Made by a program: the position numbers and the translations under genes. From NCBI GenBank assembly GCA_036403095.1, contig DASWRQ010000285.1:1-64000 (forward strand): a stretch of 64,000 bases of DNA, given 5' to 3'. The notes under the pieces were generated by a model. It was not told the origin of the DNA and made no database searches. It worked only from the letters and a program-made list of their open reading frames with translations. Of the stretch, positions 51,100-58,497 are shown in pieces; the first letter of the stretch is position 1; every line of letters begins with the position of its first letter. Source of the DNA: Kutzneria sp036403095. Its GTDB lineage: Bacteria > Actinomycetota > Actinomycetes > Mycobacteriales > Pseudonocardiaceae.

Positions 51100-51564
51100 T
51101 CAGGACATCCGCCGCCACCAGCGGCGCTTCTTCGGCTCGACCGCGACCGGCTGCGGGGTCACGGGCTTCGGCCGGGACGCCCGCCACCGCGCGACGACCT
51201 CGTCCGCGTCGACCGGCCCCACCTTGACATGCGGCCCGGTCGGCGACCTCAGCCAGGCCACGATCCGCTTGTTCAGCTCCGCCACGTGCTCGCGCACCAG
51301 CCGCTCGGACGGCAGGTCGATTTCCGACAGGCGCTCGACTTCCTTGCGCAGCTGGAGCGACTCCGGCAACAACGCGCCGCCGGTGCCGCCCTCACGTGCG
51401 ACAAAGCTGCGCGCCCACCAGTCCGGGTCGCGCAGCTCGCCACGATCGGGCAGCGGTTTTCCCTTGCCCGGCAGGTCGTCGAACTCCCCTCGCTGTTCCC
51501 CCTCACGGATCTGCTCGTCCAGCCACGTCTCGAAGCCCATGCCGGCCGGTCGGCGTTCCGTCAT
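51100..51564 (-). CDS. DUF1992 (DnaJ-like) protein
   Basis: 154 residues. The conserved block is at residues 9-45 (FETWLDEQIREGEQRGEFDDLPGKGKPLPD), diagnostic for DUF1992, found as a domain in DnaJ family proteins. The C-terminus is basic (EPKKRRWWRRMS). Function unknown. It ends 64 bases before the HD gene on the same strand. Confidence 0.85.
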   Translation of the reverse strand: MTERRPAGMGFETWLDEQIREGEQRGEFDDLPGKGKPLPDRGELRDPDWWARSFVAREGGTGGALLPESLQLRKEVERLSEIDLPSERLVREHVAELNKRIVAWLRSPTGPHVKVGPVDADEVVARWRASRPKPVTPQPVAVEPKKRRWWRRMS

Positions 51565-51574
51565 GAGGTCGATT

Positions 51575-52846
51575 CTACTGGATCTTCCCGGAGAACGAGG
51601 CGGAGCTGCGGCAGGTGCCGGAGGTCGCCGACTGGCAGTTGACGGTGATCACCAGGTGCTGGCCCGGCAGGATCCGCCAGGTCTGGCCCACGTGGTAGTC
51701 GAAGGCGCGGAAGTTGCCGAGGCCGAACTCGGCCAGCACCTGGTTGTCCCGCTGGATGCGGATGATGCCGTTGTCGCCGTACGGGTTCTGCAGCAGGAAG
51801 TCCGTGACCACAAGGGTCTTGTCCGCCGGCGGCGGCACGTCCATGCCGAACTTCTTGAAGTTGTTGGCATCCGCGGTGACCGCGGCGTTGGCCACGATGC
51901 GGAAGTCGGTCGCCGTGCCGGGGACGTCGGCGGCGCCGCCCGTACCCGTGCCGGTGCCGGTGCCCGGCTTCGGGGCGTTGCCGCCGGCCGCCTGCTGCGC
52001 CGCCGCGGCCTGCTGCTGCGCGGACTCCGCCTGCTGCTGCGCGCGGTCGGCGATGGAGATGACCGGGGTCACCTGCTCCTGCGCCGCCTGCTTCGCGGTC
52101 GACTGCACCTCCGGCTTGACGATCGTGAACCACAGCACGATGGCCAGGATCAGCAGCGCCAGCAACGCGGCCAGCGCCGGCAGCAGCCACTTGGGCAGCA
52201 GCTGGTTCTGGATGAACGTGCCGTCGGCCGAGACCGGCTCGTCACCGGTGGTCAGCACCATCGTCTGGAACTGGTGCTTGTGCTCGACACCGCGCAGGTA
52301 GCGCTTGTGCGGCCGCGCCGTGAACGGCACGAACGCGGCCGTGCCGGGCTCGACCGTCAGGGTCGGCTGCCGGAAGCGGAAGGACAGCCGCTCCTCGGTG
52401 TCGGTGGCGATGAGCTCGACCTCGGCCGGACAGTTGCCCAGGTTGTCGATGACCAGCTCGTGCCGGCCGTTCATGCGGCCGTGCGAGGTCCGCGGCGTGA
52501 CCTCGGCCCGCAGCTCCGTGAACGGGGCGACGGTGATGACGCCCTCGTCCACGACCGAGCCTTCCGGGTCCTCCCGGGACTTGACGCGCACGCCGAACGG
52601 CGTCTGGCCGGCGCGCACCTCGGCGCTGCGCGGCGGGGCGAAGGTCAGCGCCACGGTGCCCACGTCGCCGGGCATCAGGTTCACGACGCGAGGTTCGGCG
52701 GTCGCCCACTTCTGCGCGTCGCCGATGACGTCCACGGCGAACTGGTCCACGATGCTGCCGGTGTTGCGGATCTGCACGACACAGTGGGCCTGCTCGCCGG
52801 GAATGACGGCCAGGCTCGGCTGTTCGAGCGACGTGATGGCACCCAT
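51575..52846 (-). CDS. membrane protein with Ig-like cytosolic or extracytoplasmic domains, eCIS-neighbour
   Basis: 423 residues: two beta-rich Ig-like/COG1470 segments (about 1-110, 110-205; for example VIPGEQAHCVVQIRNTGS and HELVIDNLGNCPAEVE), one transmembrane helix at about 217-245 (WLLPALAALLALLILAIVLWF), a Gln/Ala-rich stretch, a Gly-Thr repeat, and a C-terminal domain with a Cys pair (VNCQSATSGTC). No N-terminal signal peptide, so the N-terminal part is probably cytosolic. Proteins of this type are found beside actinobacterial eCIS clusters; the link here is by position. Divergent from the propeller gene. Confidence 0.72.
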   Translation of the reverse strand: MGAITSLEQPSLAVIPGEQAHCVVQIRNTGSIVDQFAVDVIGDAQKWATAEPRVVNLMPGDVGTVALTFAPPRSAEVRAGQTPFGVRVKSREDPEGSVVDEGVITVAPFTELRAEVTPRTSHGRMNGRHELVIDNLGNCPAEVELIATDTEERLSFRFRQPTLTVEPGTAAFVPFTARPHKRYLRGVEHKHQFQTMVLTTGDEPVSADGTFIQNQLLPKWLLPALAALLALLILAIVLWFTIVKPEVQSTAKQAAQEQVTPVISIADRAQQQAESAQQQAAAAQQAAGGNAPKPGTGTGTGTGGAADVPGTATDFRIVANAAVTADANNFKKFGMDVPPPADKTLVVTDFLLQNPYGDNGIIRIQRDNQVLAEFGLGNFRAFDYHVGQTWRILPGQHLVITVNCQSATSGTCRSSASFSGKIQ

Positions 52847-53001
52847 GGCGGAAAGTGTCGTGCCCTGGCACGATCAAAGGCAGCGACGTTCGGGAGCCGC
52901 TGGGGGCGACACGGCTCGCACCAAAGGGCGAGTATCGGCGGCCGGAAGGCCGCCTGTTCAACGGGCGCGGCCGCGGTCGTTGTTGCCCTAGCTTCTGGCG
53001 C

Positions 53002-55494
53002 ATGAGCTTGCATGTCCGCGGGCCCCTGCTCGCCCTCTTGGCGGCGGTCGGTCTCCTGATGGCGACGACCGTCCTGCTGGTGATCGGCCAGGGAACCGCT
53101 GCGGTCGCGGCGGTGTCGCCGGGCACGACCGTGCGCGCCTCCGTGCTGAACAACGGTTCCCAGGCGACCGGAGGCGGCGGCCAGTCGGCCATCTCGGCCG
53201 ACGGCCGCTACGTGGCCTTCACCGGCCGTGGGCTGGCCACACTGGACGCGGACGGCAAGGTCCAGGATGTGTACGTGCGGGACCTCTTCGCCGGCACCAC
53301 CACATTGATCAGCGCGGGCGAGGTCAGCATCGGCGGCGGCGACTCGGCCGCCGCCGCGGCCACCGGGCCGAGCTTCCTCATCGAGGCCGACGGCGACAAC
53401 TCGGAGCCGGCCATCTCGGCCGACGGCCGGTACATCGCGTTCACCACGTTCGCCAACAACATCTCCGGTGCGGCGAGCACGGACCGCTCCAGGGCGATCG
53501 TGGTCTGCGACCGGGATCCCGGTGGCACCGGCAAGTTCCAGAGCCAGTGCGCCTACACCACCGTCAGCGTGCTGCCGTCCGACGCCGGCGGGGACGAGTC
53601 GGCGCTCTGGGCGCACGCGCCGCGGCTGTCCGCCGACGGCGGCCGCATCGGCTGGATCCAGGGCGGCGGGTGCGAGTTCGACGAGAGCCGGGCGAACCTG
53701 ATCGTCACCACGTTGCACAAGTCGTCCACCGGTGCCCTGTCCGCCCCGGCCCGCACCGACTCCGTCGACGAGCCGTTGCCGCTGCCCGACACGCGCACGG
53801 AGTACTTCTGCGACCCGTCGCTGTCCGCCGACGGCAACACCCTGGTGGCCGCCGCGCGCTACTACTCGACGCTGACCGACGGCGAGTTCTACGCCGTCGT
53901 CGGCGTCGACGTGCGCACCAACAAGGTCACGCGACTGGACGTGACCCCCGAGGGCGAGCCGCTGCTGACCGGGAACCAGTACTACGAGACCACCGTCAGC
54001 GCCGACGGCCGGCGCGTCGCCTTCACCAGTCTCAACGACGGCGCGACCTCCGCCCGCGTGCACGTCGTCGACCGGGCCGCCGGCCCCGGGGCCGTGGTCA
54101 GGACTTCCGTGGTGTCCAAGGACTTCGCCGGCAACGAGCACGACGGCAAGTACCCGGCGCTGTCGGCCGACGGGCACTACCTGGCGTTCGTCACCGATGC
54201 CCCGGAGATCATCGAGAACCCCGGGCCGGCCGTCACCTACAACTGCTTCCACCCCAACATCATCGCGCTGCGCAAGAACGCCGTCATCCAGTCCTCCTCG
54301 GCCGGGCCGGGACTTCAGGCGTGCCAGGTCGTCGTGATCAATCTGCTCACCGCGCAGCATCCCGAACTGGCTTCCGCCAGTGTGAAGTCCGCTGCCGGCG
54401 ACAACGACAATCTGTACCCCGTGCTGTCCGCCGACGGCGGTTCGGTGGCCTTCGACTCCGCCGCCACCGATCTCGTGGCCGGGGACACCAACCGCAGCAC
54501 CGACTCCATGGTCCGCACCTTCCAGCCGGCCATGATCGCCGACCCGATCGACTTCGGTCAGGTGACAGTCGGGCAGACCGGGGAGCGTACGGCCACCATC
54601 CACCACACCGGTTTCGGTCCGCTGGTCTTCGACCAGGTCACCACTTCCGGTGGTGTGTTCACGGTCGGCGGGCAGACCTGCACCAATGCCCCGCTGAACG
54701 GTGTCGACACGTGCTTGGCGACCGTCAAGTTCTCGCCGACCGACACGACCGCTCGTACCGGCACTTTGACGTTGCGGACCAAGGGTTCCGGGAAGACGTT
54801 CACGGTCGACCTGAAGGGCGTGGGCACCCAGGTCGTGCTGAAGCCGCCGCAGTTCGCCGCCGGGCCCGACCCGCTGGACTTCGGTCAGCAGCTGCCGTTG
54901 GCCAAGAACGTGTCGAAGAACGTGACCGTGGCGAACAACGGGCAGTCGCCCCTGGTCGTCACCGGGGTCTCGATCACCGCCGGACAGCAGGCCGAGGACT
55001 TCTCGGTGGCGACCAACGGGTGCACGACCGTCCAGGCTGGACAGTCGTGCGTGGTCACCGTGAAGTACAGCCCCACCGGTCGGGCCGCGTTGGCCACCAC
55101 CCCGGATCAGCGGATCGCCGTGCTTCGCTTTGACGACAACGCCGCCGGGTCGCCGCATCTGGTCGCGTTGAGCGGGTCGGTGACCATTCCGACCATCAAG
55201 CTCGGGCCGACCGTCGGTTCGCCCGGGTCCGTGATCACCGTGACCGGGACCGGGTTCGCTGCCTCCAGCCCGATCGGTGTGCACTACCTGAACGGGTTCC
55301 CGGAGTCCGCCACCGTCAACTCCGATGCTGGCGGTGGCTTCACCACGTCGCTCCTGGTGTTTCCGTTGAGCGAGCTCGGGCCTCGGACCGTGCAGGCCGC
55401 GGTGACCGGGTCCACGCCCGCCGTGGCCGGGAACGCCGATCTGCTGGTGACACCGGGGAGCCTGGCCGCGCCGGAGTACGACGCCCGGCACTGA
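53002..55494 (+). CDS. secreted seven-bladed propeller protein with two ASH-type domains and an IPT-like domain
   Basis: 830 residues. Signal-anchor or signal peptide (LLALLAAVGLLMATTVLLVIG). Seven PD40/TolB-like blades each carry SADG (AISADGRYVAFTG, AISADGRYIAFTT, RLSADGGRIGWI, SLSADGNTLVAA, TVSADGRRVAFTS, ALSADGHYLAFV, VLSADGGSVAFDS). Then come choice-of-anchor/ASH repeats at about 512-615 (PIDFGQVTVGQTGE) and 620-730 (PLDFGQQLPLAKN), and an IPT-like domain from about 735. Likely binds a surface or sugar ligand outside the cell. It faces the end of the eCIS operon; a role in that system is inferred from location only. Confidence 0.83.
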   Translation: MSLHVRGPLLALLAAVGLLMATTVLLVIGQGTAAVAAVSPGTTVRASVLNNGSQATGGGGQSAISADGRYVAFTGRGLATLDADGKVQDVYVRDLFAGTTTLISAGEVSIGGGDSAAAAATGPSFLIEADGDNSEPAISADGRYIAFTTFANNISGAASTDRSRAIVVCDRDPGGTGKFQSQCAYTTVSVLPSDAGGDESALWAHAPRLSADGGRIGWIQGGGCEFDESRANLIVTTLHKSSTGALSAPARTDSVDEPLPLPDTRTEYFCDPSLSADGNTLVAAARYYSTLTDGEFYAVVGVDVRTNKVTRLDVTPEGEPLLTGNQYYETTVSADGRRVAFTSLNDGATSARVHVVDRAAGPGAVVRTSVVSKDFAGNEHDGKYPALSADGHYLAFVTDAPEIIENPGPAVTYNCFHPNIIALRKNAVIQSSSAGPGLQACQVVVINLLTAQHPELASASVKSAAGDNDNLYPVLSADGGSVAFDSAATDLVAGDTNRSTDSMVRTFQPAMIADPIDFGQVTVGQTGERTATIHHTGFGPLVFDQVTTSGGVFTVGGQTCTNAPLNGVDTCLATVKFSPTDTTARTGTLTLRTKGSGKTFTVDLKGVGTQVVLKPPQFAAGPDPLDFGQQLPLAKNVSKNVTVANNGQSPLVVTGVSITAGQQAEDFSVATNGCTTVQAGQSCVVTVKYSPTGRAALATTPDQRIAVLRFDDNAAGSPHLVALSGSVTIPTIKLGPTVGSPGSVITVTGTGFAASSPIGVHYLNGFPESATVNSDAGGGFTTSLLVFPLSELGPRTVQAAVTGSTPAVAGNADLLVTPGSLAAPEYDARH

Positions 55495-55511
55495 GGTTTG
55501 TAGCGCCTGAC

Positions 55512-55555
55512 AAGGGGCCTTCGCGAGGGCGGCATCGCCTTCGCGGAGGCCCCTT
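55512..55555 (+). terminator. terminator of the propeller gene
   Basis: AAGGGGCCT pairs with AGGCCCCTT, extended inward by an imperfect GC stem; followed by T. It lies 18 bases after the stop codon. Confidence 0.75.
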
Positions 55556-55606
55556 TGGCGTGCCGGTAGCGGGTTGGGCAGAAGAAGAGTTGGCGTTGGC
55601 GGCAGC

Positions 55607-55650
55607 GGGTTGGTGCGGTTCGGGTTGGTGCGGTTCGGGTTGGTGCGGTG
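55607..55650. repeat. 15-bp tandem repeat, three copies
   Basis: GGGTTGGTGCGGTTC repeated at 55607, 55622 and 55637 (last copy imperfect). It is in the 445-bp gene-free gap between the two convergent operons. Confidence 0.85.
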
Positions 55651-55724
55651 TCGGTGGCTGGCGTGGAGCCGGGCTGGTGCGGTGGCGGTGGTTGGCGGGG
55701 TGGCGGGATGCCGCTGGTTGGCGT

Positions 55725-55797
55725 GGTGGCCGGAGGTTGGCGGGTGGCCGGAGGTTGGCGGGGTGGCCGGAGGTTGGCGGGGTGGCCGGTGGTTGGG
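55725..55797. repeat. 18-19-bp tandem repeat, four copies
   Basis: GGTGGCCGGAGGTTGGCG at 55725, 55743, 55762 and a variant at 55781; weaker copies reach back to about 55681. The rest of the gap 55495-55939 holds only the two terminators and no convincing gene. Confidence 0.85.
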
Positions 55798-55888
55798 CCG
55801 GCACCGCACGTCTGCTGTAGGGCAGGAAGGGAAATGAGCTGGCGGGCACACGCCAGCCTGGACAGGCCCGAAAGGGTGGGCGCAGTAA

Positions 55889-55919
55889 ACCGCCCCGGAC
55901 CTGTGGGGTCCGGGGCGGT
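55889..55919 (-). terminator. terminator of the eCIS operon
   Basis: ACCGCCCCGGACC pairs perfectly with GGTCCGGGGCGGT (13 bp, five-base loop), 20 bases beyond the stop of the last eCIS gene on the minus strand. Confidence 0.85.
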
Positions 55920-55939
55920 GGGGTGCGAGGCGGCGACGG

Positions 55940-57961
55940 TCAGCTGCGCTGGAAGAGCTCGATCTCGCTGACGGCGACGTCGGTGCCGTGCAGGGACTGG
56001 TAGGTGGCCATCACGTGCATCTCGACGCTGGTGATGTTGTGGCCGTTCTGGACGGTCAGCTCCTGCGGATCGGGCTGGTCCTTGAGCTGGAGGTCCTCGG
56101 TCTTGCCGTTGGAGTAGACCAGGTGCAGGCGCTCGACGCGGAAGGTCTGGTCGAACTTGTCGTTGTCGCCGTTCTGGATGATGGCCTTGTCGATGTTCAC
56201 GGCCCGGTCGAAGGTGAACACGAGGGTGGCCTCGCCCTTGTTGGTCGGGGCGGCCCAGAAGGTGTTGCTGACGCTGTCGGCAGCCTGGTCGGCGGGGTGG
56301 GTGGGCTCCTCGAAGGTGGCGGTGACCTTGGTCGGATGCACGGGGGCGTACGTGAGGTCGAGGGCGGCCTGGGCATTCTGCTGCCACGAGGCGACCTGGT
56401 TGTTGACCCAGGTGCGCACGGCGGGCAGGGAGCCGTAGGCGATGCCGCCGACGACCAGGACCACGGCGACCAGGGCCCGGAGGGTCTTGAAGACGGCGCG
56501 GAAAGCGGTGCCGGAGGCGGTGCGCTTGGCCTTGCGGTCCTTGGCGGTGCGCTCCAGGGCCTTGCGGACCTTGGTGCGGCGCTTGGGCAGGATCTTGCGC
56601 CACCACGGGGTCTTGACGACCTCGGCGGTGAGCAGGCTGGCCCCGCAGCGGCTGCAGAACTTCCGGGTGTCGGGATTGCCCTCGCCGCAGTCGCCACAGA
56701 TCAGGTCGCCGGGCTGAAGACGCCGCGTCGGCGGCTTCTTGACGACAGCCGTGACCCGCTTCTGCTCACGCTCGGGCAGAACGGAGAGCGTGTCGGGCCT
56801 GGGCGGGGTGGCAGTGGTGGATTGCAGCGGAGCGACCAGCGCGGCCTCCACGGGCGACGGGGACGTGTGCGGCTGCGGTGCCGGGAGTTCGAGGGACACC
56901 TCGGAAGCGCCCAACGTGCCGGCGGTGGGCGCGAACGAACCCGGCGTGCCTGCACCCGAGGGCGGACCGCCAGGTGTGGGCCAGCCGCCCGTGCCCGAGG
57001 GCTGGCCACCGGATCCAGTCGGCGGGCCGACGGGTGCGGCGGACGTGGGAGATCCAACCGCGGCGGCAATCGAACCGACAGCGCCAGCCGGCGGACCGGC
57101 AGACAGGCCCACGGGCGAACCAACGGTGCCGACGGCCGAGCCGGGAGGACCGGCGGGCGGACCCACCGGCGCACCAAAAGCGCCGGTCTGCGGACCCGTC
57201 GGCGCACCGAAAGCACCGTCTTGCGGACCGGCCGAATGCCCGGGAGGGCCAACTGGCGAACCGGGAGGACCGGCGGGGCGCGGTGGGCCCACAGTGCCGG
57301 CCTGCGGACCGGCCGGAAGCCCATGAGGACCGGTCGGAGGGCCCGCGGGCGGACCAGCCGGAAAGCCGGGAGGACCAGCCGGCTGCGGCGGACCCACAGC
57401 ACCGGCCGGCGGGCCAGCCGAAGGCCCAGGAGGACCAGCGGACGAACCGACGGGACGCGGCGGACCCACAGCACCGGCCGGCGGACCGGCCGCAGGCCCA
57501 GGAGGACCAGCGGGCGAACCAGAAGGGCCGGCCGGGCGCGGCGGACCCACAGCGCCAGCCGGCGGACCGGCCGAAGGCCCAGGGGGACCAGCAGGCGGAC
57601 CGGGAGGACCAGACGGAGGTCCGGGAGGGCCGGGAGGGCGGGGCGGGCCACCGACGCCGGGGGGGCCGGGAGGGCCCGGAGGGCGAGGGGGGCCGCCGAT
57701 GCCGGGCGGGCGCGGCGGACCGCCCATGGGGCCGCTCTGGGCGGGCAGCGGATCACGCTCGCCGACATCCATGTACACAATGGACTGGATGCGCTCCAGC
57801 AGGGAGCGCTTGGCGGGGGCGGGCTCCTCGGGCTCGGGCTCGACGACGGGCGGGGGCTTGGGCGCTATCCTCTCGCCGGTCCACTCCAGGAACTCGCCGC
57901 AGGACCCGCAGAACGAGTCGGCGTCCTTGTTGTGGAAACCGCAGCTCCGGCACACGATCAC
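55940..57961 (-). CDS. eCIS-associated membrane protein: zinc ribbons, Gly-Pro-rich repeats, TM helix, galactose-binding-like domain
   Basis: 673 residues. N-terminal zinc ribbon (VIVCRSCGF...FCGSCGEF), then a short acidic/helical part, a Gly-Pro-Ala repeat region (about 75-310), a Thr/Pro linker, a second zinc ribbon near 418 (ICGDCGEGN...FCSRCGASL), a basic stretch (LPKRRTKVRKALERTAKDRK), one transmembrane helix about 490-507 (LVAVVLVVGGIAYG) and a C-terminal F5/8-type, galactose-binding-like domain (about 535-673; FWAAPTNKGEATLVFTFDRAVNIDKAII). The N-terminus should be cytosolic and the sugar-binding-like part outside. The GTG overlaps the preceding stop. A role in tethering the injection machine to the membrane is inferred, resembling membrane partners of Streptomyces CIS. 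Confidence 0.82.
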   Translation of the reverse strand: MIVCRSCGFHNKDADSFCGSCGEFLEWTGERIAPKPPPVVEPEPEEPAPAKRSLLERIQSIVYMDVGERDPLPAQSGPMGGPPRPPGIGGPPRPPGPPGPPGVGGPPRPPGPPGPPSGPPGPPAGPPGPSAGPPAGAVGPPRPAGPSGSPAGPPGPAAGPPAGAVGPPRPVGSSAGPPGPSAGPPAGAVGPPQPAGPPGFPAGPPAGPPTGPHGLPAGPQAGTVGPPRPAGPPGSPVGPPGHSAGPQDGAFGAPTGPQTGAFGAPVGPPAGPPGSAVGTVGSPVGLSAGPPAGAVGSIAAAVGSPTSAAPVGPPTGSGGQPSGTGGWPTPGGPPSGAGTPGSFAPTAGTLGASEVSLELPAPQPHTSPSPVEAALVAPLQSTTATPPRPDTLSVLPEREQKRVTAVVKKPPTRRLQPGDLICGDCGEGNPDTRKFCSRCGASLLTAEVVKTPWWRKILPKRRTKVRKALERTAKDRKAKRTASGTAFRAVFKTLRALVAVVLVVGGIAYGSLPAVRTWVNNQVASWQQNAQAALDLTYAPVHPTKVTATFEEPTHPADQAADSVSNTFWAAPTNKGEATLVFTFDRAVNIDKAIIQNGDNDKFDQTFRVERLHLVYSNGKTEDLQLKDQPDPQELTVQNGHNITSVEMHVMATYQSLHGTDVAVSEIELFQRS

Positions 57962-58497
57962 GACGCGATCACCTCCACCCTGTGCACGACGTGCGCCGGC
58001 TTGGCGGCGGACACGACGGCGTCGACGGCACTGACGGAAACGGAAGACGGGTCGGCCACGGAGACCCGGACGGCCAACCGGGGCTGGTCCTGGCCGGGAA
58101 ATTCGGCGCCGGGGGTCTGGGAGACGGCGACACCACCGGAATCGGCGACGCGGACCCGGCCGCCGGTGAGCACCTCGAGATTGTCCCGAAGCCCGGAAAC
58201 GGTGCCGCGCATGCGATACATCTGCGCGGCCTGGGCGATGGCGGCGCGCTGGCGCTCGACCGGCCACGACTCGTCGAGCTCGAGCCCGACCCAGCCGGCC
58301 AGCCAGGCGAGGAAGTCCTCGGGGGCCAGCGACGGGTCGAGGTAGGCGGTGAGGTTGTCCAAAGTGGACAGCACCGGCGCCAGCACGTCGTCGAAGCCGG
58401 AGACGAAGCGAACGGTGAAGGGATCTTCCTGGAAGATGCCGGGCAGCATGGCCGACAGCGGAACGGCGGTCGGCAGCCCGGGCACGGCGCCACGCAT
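57958..58497 (-). CDS. eCIS baseplate protein, phage tail protein I-like
   Basis: 179 residues. FLAWLAGWVGLELDESWPVERQRAAIAQAAQMYRMRGTVSGL is the tail-protein-I signature (P2 gpI-type), shown by the segments LAWLAGWVGLELDESW and RMRGTVSGLRDNLEVLTGG. It would help close the baseplate wedge with the J protein upstream. Its ATG overlaps the J-protein stop by one base and its stop overlaps the zinc-ribbon gene's GTG, so it is inside the same operon. Confidence 0.87.
   Translation of the reverse strand: MRGAVPGLPTAVPLSAMLPGIFQEDPFTVRFVSGFDDVLAPVLSTLDNLTAYLDPSLAPEDFLAWLAGWVGLELDESWPVERQRAAIAQAAQMYRMRGTVSGLRDNLEVLTGGRVRVADSGGVAVSQTPGAEFPGQDQPRLAVRVSVADPSSVSVSAVDAVVSAAKPAHVVHRVEVIAS

Noticed and set aside
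55607..55797. Possible CRISPR array
   Set aside because: Repeat units of 15 and 18-19 bp are directly adjacent without unique spacers, and there are no cas genes.
55340..55849. Pro/His/Thr-rich minus-strand ORFs with repeats, possible repetitive surface protein
   Set aside because: The repeats come from the intergenic tandem arrays, the frame runs into the antisense of the propeller gene, and there is no family or signal peptide support.
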